NCBI RefSeq assembly: GCF_004339805.1
Contig: NZ_SLUI01000017.1
Span: 1 to 64,000 of the forward strand
DNA from: Anaerospora hongkongensis
Lineage (GTDB): Bacteria > Bacillota > Negativicutes > Sporomusales > DSM-15969
Direction of reading: 5' to 3'
DNA: 64,000 nucleotides
A model generated the notes under the pieces. It was not told the DNA's origin. It saw only the letters and a program-made list of their open reading frames with translations, and did no database searches. Position 1 is the stretch's first letter; each line of letters starts with the position of its first letter. Position numbers and translations under genes: made by a program. Positions 53,287 through 61,801 of this stretch are shown here, piece by piece.

Positions 53287-54935
53287 GTGAATTTTTTTAA
53301 CAATCTCAAAGTAAGTCTTAAGTTAGGTATTTTAATTTTTATTTCCATTATTGCGCTGTCGATTATCGGTTACACCGGTTATCACTATCTGCACAAAGCT
53401 AGTGTAGATATGGATGCGCTGTTTGCTGACAATCTGATACCGGTTATGCTGATTAATGAAAACCAGGCTCACATTAATAAGGTCAGTGCAGCTGTGCTGG
53501 AATTCATGCTGACAACAGATGAACAGAAAATGAATGAACTACGCACATTAATTGCTGATCGTGCCAAGAATTTTAATGCCAACATTGCGCTAATTGAAAA
53601 AACTAATCTAGATGATAAAGAAAAGCAAAAAATAGCAGAACTGAAAGCGGCAATGAAAACATATCGCGACGCCCGCACCGAGGCACTTGAGCTGGCGGGA
53701 CAGAATAAGAATGCCGAAGCCTATGCTTTGTATTTGGCAAAAGTTGCACCCTTAGAAGTAGCGGCACTAAATAAATGCATGGACCTTTCCCAATATGCAA
53801 CAGAACGGGCAAACATTATCAATAATGCCAATAAGGCTGCTTTTACAACCTCAACGCAAATTACGGTAGGTATATTGCTGACTTGTGTTGTGCTGCTGGC
53901 TGCAGTCGGATTATTCATTACCCGGGCAATTACGAGTGCCCTGCAGATTATGATCGGTTTCTGCGATGAGCTGTCTGACGGGGATTTCCGGGAAAAACAG
54001 CAAAAACTAATCCGAAAAGATGAGTTTGGTCAGCTGTCTGATTCGTTAATTCACATGAAGAACTGACAGCCAGTGCCGATCAATCGGCACAAGCGGCCAG
54101 TCAGGTTGCCGGCTCGATTACGGAAGTGGCCCGAGGAGCCGAACAGCAGCTGCGGGCAGCTGATGACACTTCGATTGTGGTCCAGCAGATGTCGGAGACC
54201 ATTCAGCAGATTGTCACCAATGCCAATGAGCTAGCCCTCCAAACCTCTCAGGCTGCAGATAAAGCCAATGAAGGCACTCAATCCGTTAATAAAGCAGTTA
54301 ATCAGATGGCCAGCATTGAGCAGACTGTTACCGCTTCGGCGCAGGTAGTCGTTCAACTAGGAGAGCGGTCGAAAGAAATCGGGCAAATTGTTGACACCAT
54401 TTCCGGCATTGCCGGTCAAACGAACCTGCTGGCTTTAAATGCCGCCATTGAGGCAGCACGGGCCGGTGAACAGGGACGGGGTTTTGCCGTAGTAGCCGAA
54501 GAAGTGCGCAAACTGGCCGAACAGTCCCAGAACGCGGCCAAGCAAATCGCCACCTTAATCAGCGAGATTCAGGGAGAAACGGAGAAAGCCGTTGCTGCCA
54601 TGAATAATGGGACACGGGAGGTAAAACTCGGTGCCGAAGTTGTCAATGCTACCGGGGTTACCTTTGAGGAAATCGTAGCCATGATTCTCGAGGGGTCTAA
54701 TCAAACCAAAGAGATTTCTGTGGCAATCGAGCATATTGCGACAGGCAGTGGCCAAATCGTGAATTCCGTGAATGCAATCAATAATTTGAGCAGGACCGCT
54801 TCGGCTGAATCGCAGACCGTGTCAGCCGCAACTGAAGAGCAGGCTGCTTCGATGGAAGAAGTTGCTTCAGCAAGCCAATCCTTATCTCAGCTAGCTGTTA
54901 CCCTGCAGAATGACGTTAGTAAATTCCGGATTTAA
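53287..54935 (+). pseudogene. Methyl-accepting chemotaxis protein broken by a small internal deletion
   Basis: The first part encodes a membrane helix, a four-helix-bundle sensor with DADxL-type N-terminus, the second membrane helix and HAMP. It then runs into TGA after HMKN. The rest ([15 protein letters not shown]... to the C-terminus, including the intact [20 protein letters not shown] tip) continues in another frame. Compared with the intact receptor at 22.7 kb, about 23 codons (roughly 67 nt) just after HAMP are missing at 54056/54057, so the frame shifts. The start is GTG behind AAGGGG. A truncated sensor-HAMP protein may still be made. Confidence 0.85.
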
Positions 54936-54958
54936 ATAAATCTCATTACCTTACAAGA

Positions 54959-55005
54959 AAAAGCACTGTTTTGCCGGTAGCCGGCAAAGCAGTGCTTTTG
55001 TACGT
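54959..55005. terminator. Bidirectional terminator between chemoreceptor and hydrolase genes
   Basis: AAAGCACTG pairs with CAGTGCTTT, with a second inner stem TTTGCCGG/CCGGCAAA; A- and T-rich flanks on both sides. Confidence 0.85.
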
Positions 55006-55006
55006 A

Positions 55007-56104
55007 TTACAGGAGATTTTTTTGCTGTAAGGTAGTTTCGGCAATTAATGGCAGTAAATTATCAAAAATGTGGGTATCCTTTCCTGCCATGTAGCCACCA
55101 CGGTTTTCTCCATCGGCAGCGCGAAAGCAAATCATACGGCGGTAAATATCCAATGCAAACCCCGTATCACCCTGTTGGGCAGCATAAAGAATAATCACAG
55201 CATACAGGGCCGGCGACTCATAAGGAGAAGCTGCTGTATGGCTGCTTCTGTCATAGTCGGTCATGACTTTTCCGCTGCGATAGAACTCTCCTTTAATAAA
55301 TTCCATTAGGCCGTTTGCCGATAACCCCAGTGACTGCCTGTTAAGGGCAATCAGCATTTGATCAAGCAGGTTTACCTTCTCGGGGAAGTGAAATTCACCG
55401 GTTATCGTATCAAATGTTTTCGGATAAAAAATGGAACCACCCGGCAGGGAACGAAGCAATTCAAGACTGCGATTGGCGGCAACAGGATAAAAATAGGTCA
55501 AAGAAGCGGCCTTTTGTATTGGCGGCGGATAAAGGTAAGTTAAGGTCAGCGTAGTGGAAGCGGCCTCTGAGCGGGAATCATAGAAATCTACCAATAAGCC
55601 TTGCTGCAGGAGGTGCTCATCGACAGCGAGGCTGATTGCTTTGGCTGTATCCTGCCAGTTAGGATTTGGCCAAAGCTCGTTGGCTTTGAATAAAGCATCC
55701 ATGATCCTCAGGTCATCAACCAAAGCATTAGCGGTAACCGTTGTTTGTCCTGCTGACGGAACCTGCCAGGCTATCAGCTTGTTGGGCAGGAGGTAATGGC
55801 TGACGAGCGAGTCATAGCATTGCTGAAATAAAACAGCATCATTTTTCAAAAGTGCATATTGCATCCAAAAGCCCAGTGATTCAGATAAAGAATCACGGCC
55901 TGCCACAATATCCTGATTCGCATTGCCGGCTTCTGCGGGCAGCAGATAAGTAGCCAGTGTGCCATTTGGATTGGTCAGTTTGTTTTTAATAAAAGCTTCT
56001 GTGTCGGCGGCAGTATTTTTTGCCGGCATTGCAAATAATAAGCTGGTGGGAAATATAATAGTACAAAGCAGGATGCAGATAATAAAGGAGTATCTGAATG
56101 TCAT
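55007..56104 (-). CDS. Exported GH8-like glycoside hydrolase (PssZ/BcsZ-like), copy 1
   Basis: A 365-residue protein with a signal peptide (cleavage near LLFA). The (alpha/alpha)6-barrel pattern includes LSESLGFWMQYALL, where the Glu sits in the usual GH8 acid position, then TVTANALVDDLRIMDAL, NLLDQMLIALNRQSLG and a C-terminal YESPALYAVIILYAA. It is clearly paralogous to the divergent gene 74 bp away. GH8-type enzymes accompany cellulose (BcsZ) and Pss exopolysaccharide (PssZ) synthases and trim the polymer. Secretion to the periplasm or outside is expected. Assignment to GH8 is by remembered motif, not by search. Confidence 0.7.
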   Translation of the reverse strand: MTFRYSFIICILLCTIIFPTSLLFAMPAKNTAADTEAFIKNKLTNPNGTLATYLLPAEAGNANQDIVAGRDSLSESLGFWMQYALLKNDAVLFQQCYDSLVSHYLLPNKLIAWQVPSAGQTTVTANALVDDLRIMDALFKANELWPNPNWQDTAKAISLAVDEHLLQQGLLVDFYDSRSEAASTTLTLTYLYPPPIQKAASLTYFYPVAANRSLELLRSLPGGSIFYPKTFDTITGEFHFPEKVNLLDQMLIALNRQSLGLSANGLMEFIKGEFYRSGKVMTDYDRSSHTAASPYESPALYAVIILYAAQQGDTGFALDIYRRMICFRAADGENRGGYMAGKDTHIFDNLLPLIAETTLQQKNLL

Positions 56105-56178
56105 AAAATGCCCTCGTAACGAAGTAAATTTGTAATGCTATCGTATCATAAAATGTAGCAGAAGCGAGCTGTTAAATT

Positions 56179-57300
56179 ATGAGAACAAAAAGTATGTCCA
56201 TTTTGACCATAGTTCTGTTGCTTGTCGTTGGAAGTGGCGCATATCTGTATTTTTACCAGCCCCGTTACTTGGAAACAGAATCATTTATAAAAAAGCATAT
56301 GCTTAATCCGAATGGGACGCTGGCAACCTATCTTAGCGATACGCCGGCTATTTCGCCGGATCTTGCCCATGGCAGAGAAGCGTTGTCAGAGTCGCTGGGC
56401 TTATGGCTGGAATATGCTGTTGAGAACAAAGACAAAGCCTTGTTTCAACAAAACTATGCCATTTTGCGGCAGTACTTTTTCGCGCCTGAAGGGTTCGTGT
56501 ACTGGAAAATCTCGCCTGACGGAAAATCAGATGTAACGACCAACGCACTTGTTGATGATTTGCGGCTGGTTGATGCCTTATTAGCGGCTCATCAGCTTTG
56601 GGGGCAGGAAGAATGGGCTCAGACTGCCGGTGCCATTGGAAATGCAGTTTCGCTTTACCTGGTTAAAAGTAACACCTTCGTTGATTTCTATGACCGCAAA
56701 TACAATAAGTCGGCTGATGTCCTTACGCTATCCTATCTTGATCCGCGGCCGCTGAAAAAGCTGGGACAGTGGAAGCCTGCCGAGCAGCCGCTGTATGACC
56801 GGGCAATTGGTGCTATTCAAGCTATCCCGAATGATGGGACCTTTTTTCCGAAATCCTATCACTTGCCTACCGGACAATATGCTTATGACCCGGTAGTTAA
56901 TCTGATTGATCAGCTGCTAATCGCTTTACATCGAGCGTCTCAAGGGATTCCATCTCCGGAGTTGACAGCCTTTTTGAAAAATGAATTTCAAATACGTGGG
57001 CTGATCTATGGGGGTTATGACAGGATGTCGCACGAGGCGCCCGTGAAGTTTGAGTCTCCGTCGGTTTATGCATTGGCTATTTTATATTCTTTGGAACGAA
57101 ATGATACGGAGTGGGCACTTGCTCTTTATAAGCGGATGCTGCAACTTCAGCACCGAAGCGGTGAGTATCAGGGGGGTTATGTATCGGATAATCAGACGCA
57201 CATCTTTGATAATGTATTTCCTCTGCTCGCGGAAGTTAGGTTGTACAAGACGAAAATGCTGCCAGTGATGTATATCTGGATGACGGAAGAAAAAAGATAA
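56179..57300 (+). CDS. Membrane-anchored GH8-like glycoside hydrolase (PssZ/BcsZ-like), copy 2
   Basis: A 373-residue paralogue of the gene on the other strand. It has an N-terminal anchor (about 6-26) in place of a cleavable signal. Shared blocks are NPNGTLATYL, ALSESLGLWLEYA, VTTNALVDDLRLVDALLAA, VNLIDQLLIALHRASQG and FESPSVYALAILYS, ending in HIFDNVFPLLAE. The conserved Glu in LSESLG and Asp in NALVDDLR are the likely catalytic pair. It converges on the glycosyltransferase gene, with a terminator overlapping both gene ends. The target is probably the polymer made by that synthase. Confidence 0.7.
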   Translation: MRTKSMSILTIVLLLVVGSGAYLYFYQPRYLETESFIKKHMLNPNGTLATYLSDTPAISPDLAHGREALSESLGLWLEYAVENKDKALFQQNYAILRQYFFAPEGFVYWKISPDGKSDVTTNALVDDLRLVDALLAAHQLWGQEEWAQTAGAIGNAVSLYLVKSNTFVDFYDRKYNKSADVLTLSYLDPRPLKKLGQWKPAEQPLYDRAIGAIQAIPNDGTFFPKSYHLPTGQYAYDPVVNLIDQLLIALHRASQGIPSPELTAFLKNEFQIRGLIYGGYDRMSHEAPVKFESPSVYALAILYSLERNDTEWALALYKRMLQLQHRSGEYQGGYVSDNQTHIFDNVFPLLAEVRLYKTKMLPVMYIWMTEEKR

Positions 57301-57302
57301 AA

Positions 57303-57326
57303 CTAAGCAGGCAAGCGCCTGCTTAG
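57303..57326. terminator. Hairpin between convergent hydrolase and synthase genes
   Basis: CTAAGCAGGC pairs with GCCTGCTTAG around AAGC; the right arm contains the stop codon of the glycosyltransferase gene. Confidence 0.65.
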
Positions 57327-58540
57327 AAACGGTCAGTCTTATCCCACACCGGGCCGGAACTGGAGCCGTGCTGTCTCCGTAAATAACTGTATGTGCCGCG
57401 GATCAGCAGGACGAGAAAGAGTTGGGCGTAGGTGCAGTACATGATAATTGCAACGAAAATGTTGGCCGGTGACAGGCGGTTATCAACCGTCTGGGCACTA
57501 ATGAGCTGCAAGAGATAGACGGCGTAAGAATAGAACCAGAGCAGCAGCAGGGGAGCGGTATAGTGCTCATGAATGGTGCCGGTCAGTCCGAGAATCAGCC
57601 AGACATCGGAAGCCAGCAGGAGACCCGCAAAGCCTACATAAACGATAAATTGCTGCAAGATGTGGACAAGTACCCGGCCGCGCAGCCAGCTGCGCTCATG
57701 AAGGGCTTTTGCCAGAATATAAATATTGCCTTGGCTCCAGCGGGTTCGCTGGCGCAGCCAAACGGCAAATGTCTCTGGCTCCTGTTCCCAGGTAACCGCT
57801 TCCGGGACAATAGGCAGCAGGCCGCCTGCTGCGGTAAGTGTCAGCGTCAGGTCGGCATCTTCTGCCAGGGCATGGGGATCATAGCCGCCTACTTGTTCAA
57901 TTGCCGCGCGTGATACCAGCATATTGGTACCTGTAAGGGAACCTGTTCGGAACAATTTCCAGCGCCCGGCCTGCATCAGGAGCTGAAAAACCTGAAACTC
58001 CAGTGAGATCATGCGGGTTAGGATATTGCGTTCTTCATTAATGGTTTTTACGTAGCCAACGGCACCTACTGCCTGGGGAGTAGTGACGGCTGTTTCCACA
58101 AGTAAGCGCAAGGCAGCCGGTTCCGGCTGGTTGTCGGCATCGTACACGGCAAAATACTCGGACTCAGAGATCGACAAGCCGTAGTTTAATACCCGTGATT
58201 TTCCTTTGGGCGTTCCTGGAGGCACCAGAAGGTGCCGAATTCTGGGAAATAAGTCGGCATAGAACTGAGCAATTTCTCCGGAATTATCCTGGGAGTTATC
58301 ATTTAAAACAAAGACTGTCAGTTTGCCGGGATATTCTAACTTGAGCATGGCATCCAGTGTTGAAGCGAGGACAATCCCTTCGTTATAGGCAGGGATAAAA
58401 ATGCTGACACTGGGATAATCGGGCAGTGCGGAGCTGGTGCGTTTTTCGATCCGGTACAAAATTCCTGCTACGGTTAAGATCGAATAATACCCTAATAATA
58501 GCCAAAAAAAGAGACAAACGGTCAGAAAAAACAGGCTCAT
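57323..58540 (-). CDS. Processive family 2 glycosyltransferase, exopolysaccharide synthase (BcsA/PssC-like)
   Basis: Membrane synthase of 405 aa. One N-terminal helix (about 2-25) is followed by the GT2 domain, with IPAYNEG near 49, DADNQPE near 134, EDAD at 227-230 and QRTRW at 264-268, the QxxRW motif of processive synthases. About four C-terminal helices follow. There is no PilZ domain. Its start overlaps the stop of the upstream degenerate-GGDEF gene by 4 nt, so the two are coupled. This pairing resembles Listeria PssC with PssE, where a degenerate GGDEF protein senses cyclic-di-GMP. Confidence 0.88.
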   Translation of the reverse strand: MSLFFLTVCLFFWLLLGYYSILTVAGILYRIEKRTSSALPDYPSVSIFIPAYNEGIVLASTLDAMLKLEYPGKLTVFVLNDNSQDNSGEIAQFYADLFPRIRHLLVPPGTPKGKSRVLNYGLSISESEYFAVYDADNQPEPAALRLLVETAVTTPQAVGAVGYVKTINEERNILTRMISLEFQVFQLLMQAGRWKLFRTGSLTGTNMLVSRAAIEQVGGYDPHALAEDADLTLTLTAAGGLLPIVPEAVTWEQEPETFAVWLRQRTRWSQGNIYILAKALHERSWLRGRVLVHILQQFIVYVGFAGLLLASDVWLILGLTGTIHEHYTAPLLLLWFYSYAVYLLQLISAQTVDNRLSPANIFVAIIMYCTYAQLFLVLLIRGTYSYLRRQHGSSSGPVWDKTDRF

Positions 58541-59349
58541 AAGCGAAGACCCCGGCGATTTGGCTGGACCGGCAGCAGAGGTGAGCCAATGATGGTGAAT
58601 TTCGCGAATTCCCAGTTGGCAGGAAGCTGTTCGATCTTCACATCGTACAGTTCAGCCGGGACTGGCGCTGCTGCGTGCAGCTTTTCTTTGAAACGGGCTA
58701 TAACAAGGGCGCAGCCTTCGCGAGTAGTATTTTGCAACAACAGCAGGATTTCGGTGGGAGAGCGCTTGCCGGCAAGGTCATATTGCTTGCGTATGGCTTC
58801 AAGGGCTGCGCGGCTGAAGTGCTCATGCAGGCTTTTAAGTGCAAATTCCTTACCATTGGGACAAATTGTAATTGTAACTAAAAATCCCTCTTCTTGACGA
58901 CGCTTCATCGCCATGTGAATATCCTGGGCGCGGTATAAAAATTCATTTAACGTTAATATGCCGGTGGCTTCTTCATATTTGTTAAACTGCTGTAAAGCTT
59001 TCTCCATTGTTTCTTTATCTCGGGCCAGCGTTTTACAGAAGAGAACGGTCAGCCAGAACAAACCGGTAGTGAGCATGAATAAGAGTAGCTTGACAATTGT
59101 CATAGTCTGCAGGGCTTTGTCCCACTGGTCGTAAAATGCCGATCCCGTATAAAAAAAGCCGATAGCTAGAAACTCAGCGACCATAACAGCAAAGCCGGCA
59201 ATCGGCCGCAGCCACAATACCAGCAAATACGTGAAGATCTGCAGCAAACCGGCGGCGGTTAGCTCATGAGGCAGCAGAACCCAGGCTTGTGCGATATTAG
59301 CCACGGCAAATAAATAAAACCCAGCGAACAAAGAAGAATTCCGACGCAA
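58537..59349 (-). CDS. Membrane protein with degenerate GGDEF domain, putative cyclic-di-GMP receptor of the synthase
   Basis: About 270 aa. Three or four N-terminal membrane helices (about 5-115) lead to a coiled segment and a GGDEF-fold domain (about 125-245). The active-site signature GGDEF is replaced by SPTEI in GKRSPTEILLLLQNTTREG, while the following strand-helix pattern (ALVIARFKEKL) is kept. An inhibitory-site-like K-Q-Y-D lies 5 residues before it. Cyclase activity is therefore unlikely and ligand binding is more plausible. TTG 59349 has GAGAGGTGG upstream; an in-frame GTG at 59367 is the alternative. It is coupled to the GT2 gene by a 4-nt overlap. Confidence 0.75.
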   Translation of the reverse strand: MRRNSSLFAGFYLFAVANIAQAWVLLPHELTAAGLLQIFTYLLVLWLRPIAGFAVMVAEFLAIGFFYTGSAFYDQWDKALQTMTIVKLLLFMLTTGLFWLTVLFCKTLARDKETMEKALQQFNKYEEATGILTLNEFLYRAQDIHMAMKRRQEEGFLVTITICPNGKEFALKSLHEHFSRAALEAIRKQYDLAGKRSPTEILLLLQNTTREGCALVIARFKEKLHAAAPVPAELYDVKIEQLPANWEFAKFTIIGSPLLPVQPNRRGLRL

Positions 59350-59473
59350 TTGCAGTCCACCTCTCACCTACGGCGATTATACGCGTATACAGTGTATTTT
59401 GGCTTATTTCCGGAGTTTCATTCAATTGCTGGAGGGCGCCTTACTGTCGATAGTAAAAACTTGGTTCTGAATA

Positions 59474-59501
59474 TTGACATTTCTTTGCAGCCGTGTAATA
59501 A
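59474..59501 (+). promoter_or_regulatory. Sigma-A promoter for T-box leader 3
   Basis: TTGACA, 16-bp spacer, TAATAA (or 17 bp and AATAAT). Confidence 0.7.
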
Positions 59502-59507
59502 TTTGTG

Positions 59508-59790
59508 TAACATCATATGCGAAAAACGATAAAAAGGATAAGTAACTGTAAACAACGTGCAGAGAGCCGGTGGTTGGTGCAAACCGGACGCAGGGTTACA
59601 GTGAAATTCACCTTGGAGTTGCAAGTTGAAACTGCAAATCGCTTTGCAGCAAGTAGACTGTGCCGGCAGCCACCGTTACCAGGATAGGATATCGGAAATG
59701 TTTATTTCTCGTATCTGAAGCGGTAGTAATACAAGTTCGGGTGGTAACGCGGGAGTAATCTCGTCCCTATAGGGGACGGGATTTTTTATT
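59508..59790 (+). ncRNA. T-box riboswitch 3, candidate threonine (ACT) specifier
   Basis: Stem I: CGAT/ATCG base helix, AAGTA on the 5' side, apical AGAGAGCCGGTGGTTGGTG, then AGTTGAA-ACT (ACT at 59631-59633). AGTAG follows in the linker. The T-box core CGGGTGGTAACGCGG is at 59738-59752. The terminator ATCTCGTCCC/GGGACGGGAT with a T-run is at 59758-59788. A threonine specifier would be unexpected for the shikimate kinase gene that follows. No Tyr or Trp codon fits the position; a TTC (Phe) triplet occurs about 23 nt earlier but not after the aligned GAA. Confidence 0.9.
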
Positions 59791-59815
59791 TTTATTGCTA
59801 TAAGGAGCTGATCAT

Positions 59816-60376
59816 ATGGCGGGCAGCCACAGGCAAAAAAATAACATTGTGCTGATTGGTTTTATGGGGACAGGAAAGACAACGGTAGGACGGCTATTGG
59901 CCCAGCGCACCGGCAGAACATTTGTTGATCTTGATGAAGAAATTGAGCGCTCGGTAGGGTTACCGGTCAGCACAATTTTCGCTCAATACGGAGAAGCCTT
60001 TTTTCGGGACCAGGAGCGGCAAATCATCAGGCAGCTAAGCGACCGGAATGACAGGGTTATTGCAACCGGCGGGGGAGCTGTTCTCTGTGAGGAGAATGTG
60101 AGTAACCTTCGACAGTGCGGACTCGTGATTGCCTTGCAATGTCAACCGGATATCATTGCCAAGCGCATTGCGGGTGATCCTGATGTGCGTCCGTTAGTGA
60201 AGCAGGAGAACAGTCTGCAGATCATTACCGGGTTATTGCAGGAACGCCGCAGCCGGTATGAGGTCGCCAATTTTACGATCGATACAAGCTGGATTACTGC
60301 CAGTGAGGTTGTGAGCAAACTGGAGAACCTAATTACCATATGGCAGGACTCCGTGTTAGTGACTGAGTCCATTTGA
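59816..60376 (+). CDS. aroK: Shikimate kinase
   Basis: Phosphorylates shikimate in the chorismate pathway (186 aa). The P-loop is GFMGTGKTT near residues 15-23. The shikimate-binding DLDEEIE and the TGGGAV loop follow, then the lid Arg in DVRPLV. The ATG has AAGGAGC upstream. It is controlled by the T-box leader directly before it. The next gene starts about 75 nt later and may be co-transcribed. Other chorismate-pathway genes are not in the window, so the substrate assignment rests on motifs alone. Confidence 0.9.
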   Translation: MAGSHRQKNNIVLIGFMGTGKTTVGRLLAQRTGRTFVDLDEEIERSVGLPVSTIFAQYGEAFFRDQERQIIRQLSDRNDRVIATGGGAVLCEENVSNLRQCGLVIALQCQPDIIAKRIAGDPDVRPLVKQENSLQIITGLLQERRSRYEVANFTIDTSWITASEVVSKLENLITIWQDSVLVTESI

Positions 60377-60450
60377 CTTTACCCCGGCAAAGTACTATCA
60401 TAATTTCATTGGATTTATTTGGTATAGGGAACATAACAAGAGGTGAGATT

Positions 60451-60834
60451 ATGAAATACACTGGCGAAAAAGCCTTTGTCGGTAAAAGTGGTGTTTTTAA
60501 AGTTCTGCAGTATATGCCGGCGGAAGCCGAAATTAAGATATCCCTGAAGTCAACCCTTAGTTTTGAGGAAGAAGAGTTCGGTGAAGAGCAGGAAACAGAA
60601 CTGCTGGACCGGGCGAATGCGGATATCATCATTGGAATTGCCTATGATGATATTGATGAAATATGGGAGACGACCAGCCTGAATGTACCCACACTAGGCT
60701 TGGCAGGCGTAAACGAATTCCTCTTGGCTTTGTTTGAGCAGCAGGACCAACTCAGCGCCGTAGAGGATGTCATTGCAGTGCTGAAAGAATTATTAAATCA
60801 AAGTGAAGTTGTCTGGGGCGTTGATTATTTCTAA
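60451..60834 (+). CDS. Small acidic protein of unknown function
   Basis: A 127-residue acidic soluble protein (EEEEFGEEQETELLDRANAD near residues 29-48) with no recognised motif. GAGGTGAG sits right before ATG 60451; in-frame codons upstream overlap the aroK end and lack a binding site. It lies about 75 nt downstream of aroK in the same direction and ends before a strong terminator, so it probably shares the T-box-controlled transcript. I do not recognise the family. Confidence 0.7.
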   Translation: MKYTGEKAFVGKSGVFKVLQYMPAEAEIKISLKSTLSFEEEEFGEEQETELLDRANADIIIGIAYDDIDEIWETTSLNVPTLGLAGVNEFLLALFEQQDQLSAVEDVIAVLKELLNQSEVVWGVDYF

Positions 60835-60853
60835 GCAGCGCCGAAAGAAACGA

Positions 60854-60896
60854 GATGGGAATACTGACGTTTGGCAGTATTCCCATCTTTATTGTT
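60854..60896 (+). terminator. Terminator of the aroK unit
   Basis: GATGGGAATACTG pairs perfectly with CAGTATTCCCATC (13 bp, 8-nt loop), followed by TTTATTGTT. Confidence 0.85.
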
Positions 60897-60897
60897 A

Positions 60898-60956
60898 GAG
60901 GGGGTCAGGCTTGACTTATTATAAAAATTGACTTATTTTAAATTGTTCTGACCTTT
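60898..60956. mobile_element. Short MITE/REP-like remnant
   Basis: Begins GGGGTCAGGCTTGACTTATT and ends TTCTGACCT, with GGTCAG/CTGACC as inverted ends. Inside, TTGACTTATT is directly repeated with a 17-bp period. It has no coding capacity. The sequence recalls end motifs of REP-associated tyrosine transposase elements, from memory only. Confidence 0.4.
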
Positions 60957-61108
60957 GTAAAAAAATAATGATTTCTATATTGGAAAAGAAGGAATTGCAA
61001 ATAATAAATAGAAGCATATATTAAACAATAAAGATAATCGATATCATTTAATAAAGAATATCCTTATTCTTAAATACTAGATTAATACACATAAAAGAGG
61101 TGTTTCGT

Positions 61109-61654
61109 ATGATGATCTATACTCGTGGCGGCGACAAGGGGAAAACCAGCTTACTTGACGGAACCCGCGTTCCCAAGAACAGTGCCCGCGTGGACAGTTA
61201 CGGCACTATTGACGAATTGAACTCTACGCTGGGGTTTGCCAAGAACTTCTTGGAAGACCCTAAGATGCGGGAGAAGATTCATATCGTACAGCGCGAATTA
61301 TTTGCCGTAGCTGCCGAACTGGCCGATCCGTCAGGCCGGGAGTTTTCCTCTAAGCTAACGGAAGAGCATATTACCCGTTTTGAGGGCTGGATTGACGAGT
61401 ATGTGGCCAAGCTTAGCCCGGCTACCAAATTTATTGTACCTGGCAGCAACAAGGAATCCGGCATTTTACACATAGCCCGTACCGTGTGCCGCCGGGCGGA
61501 GCGACTGATCATCAGTCTGGATGAGCACGAGCCGGTTAATCCGCTGCTGATTAAGTATATTAACCGCCTGTCGGATGTCTTGTATATCCTGGCCCGTACC
61601 GTAGAGGAGCGGCAGGAACTGGTGACGGAATATAGTGATCACCCGATGCAGTAG
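61109..61654 (+). CDS. pduO: Corrinoid (cob(I)alamin) adenosyltransferase, PduO type
   Basis: Transfers adenosine from ATP to cob(I)alamin to give adenosylcobalamin (181 aa, helical-bundle trimer). Family signatures are YTRGGDKGKTSLLDG at the N-terminus (ATP binding), VDSYGTIDELNS, and ARTVCRRAERL in the C-terminal helices. ATG 61109 with AGAGG 8 nt upstream is preferred to a GTG within the binding site. No cobalamin riboswitch is visible upstream. It has its own terminator and stands alone, so it probably serves general B12 metabolism. Confidence 0.93.
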   Translation: MMIYTRGGDKGKTSLLDGTRVPKNSARVDSYGTIDELNSTLGFAKNFLEDPKMREKIHIVQRELFAVAAELADPSGREFSSKLTEEHITRFEGWIDEYVAKLSPATKFIVPGSNKESGILHIARTVCRRAERLIISLDEHEPVNPLLIKYINRLSDVLYILARTVEERQELVTEYSDHPMQ

Positions 61655-61702
61655 TAGCCGTAAAGCCTTGTCCTGCCAGATTAATAAAGCAACCTTTCAA
61701 AG

Positions 61703-61742
61703 AGACCCGAGTACGAAAAAAACGTACTCGGGTCTTTAAATT
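61703..61742 (+). terminator. Terminator after pduO
   Basis: AGACCCGAGTACG pairs perfectly with CGTACTCGGGTCT (13 bp) around seven A, followed by TTAAATTT. Confidence 0.85.
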
Positions 61743-61801
61743 TATAAGCATCTATACTTTTTTAGGTCAAATTGTACGGATAAATAATAGAAGAACAAAA
61801 T

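Noticed and set aside
58589..58897. 102-codon open frame opposite the degenerate-GGDEF gene
   Set aside because: A shadow of the coding strand without start signals; the minus-strand gene has domain-level support.
59350..59532. 60-codon plus-strand open frame before T-box leader 3
   Set aside because: It overlaps the antisense 5' end of the degenerate-GGDEF gene, the promoter and the leader RNA, and has no binding site.
61030..61060. Fur-box-like GATAATCGATATCATT upstream of pduO
   Set aside because: Only about 12 of 19 positions match the consensus, in an AT-rich region; iron control of pduO has no other support.
60900..61108. Possible cobalamin riboswitch before pduO
   Set aside because: I looked for the conserved B12-box and core segments and did not find them; the space is also too short.
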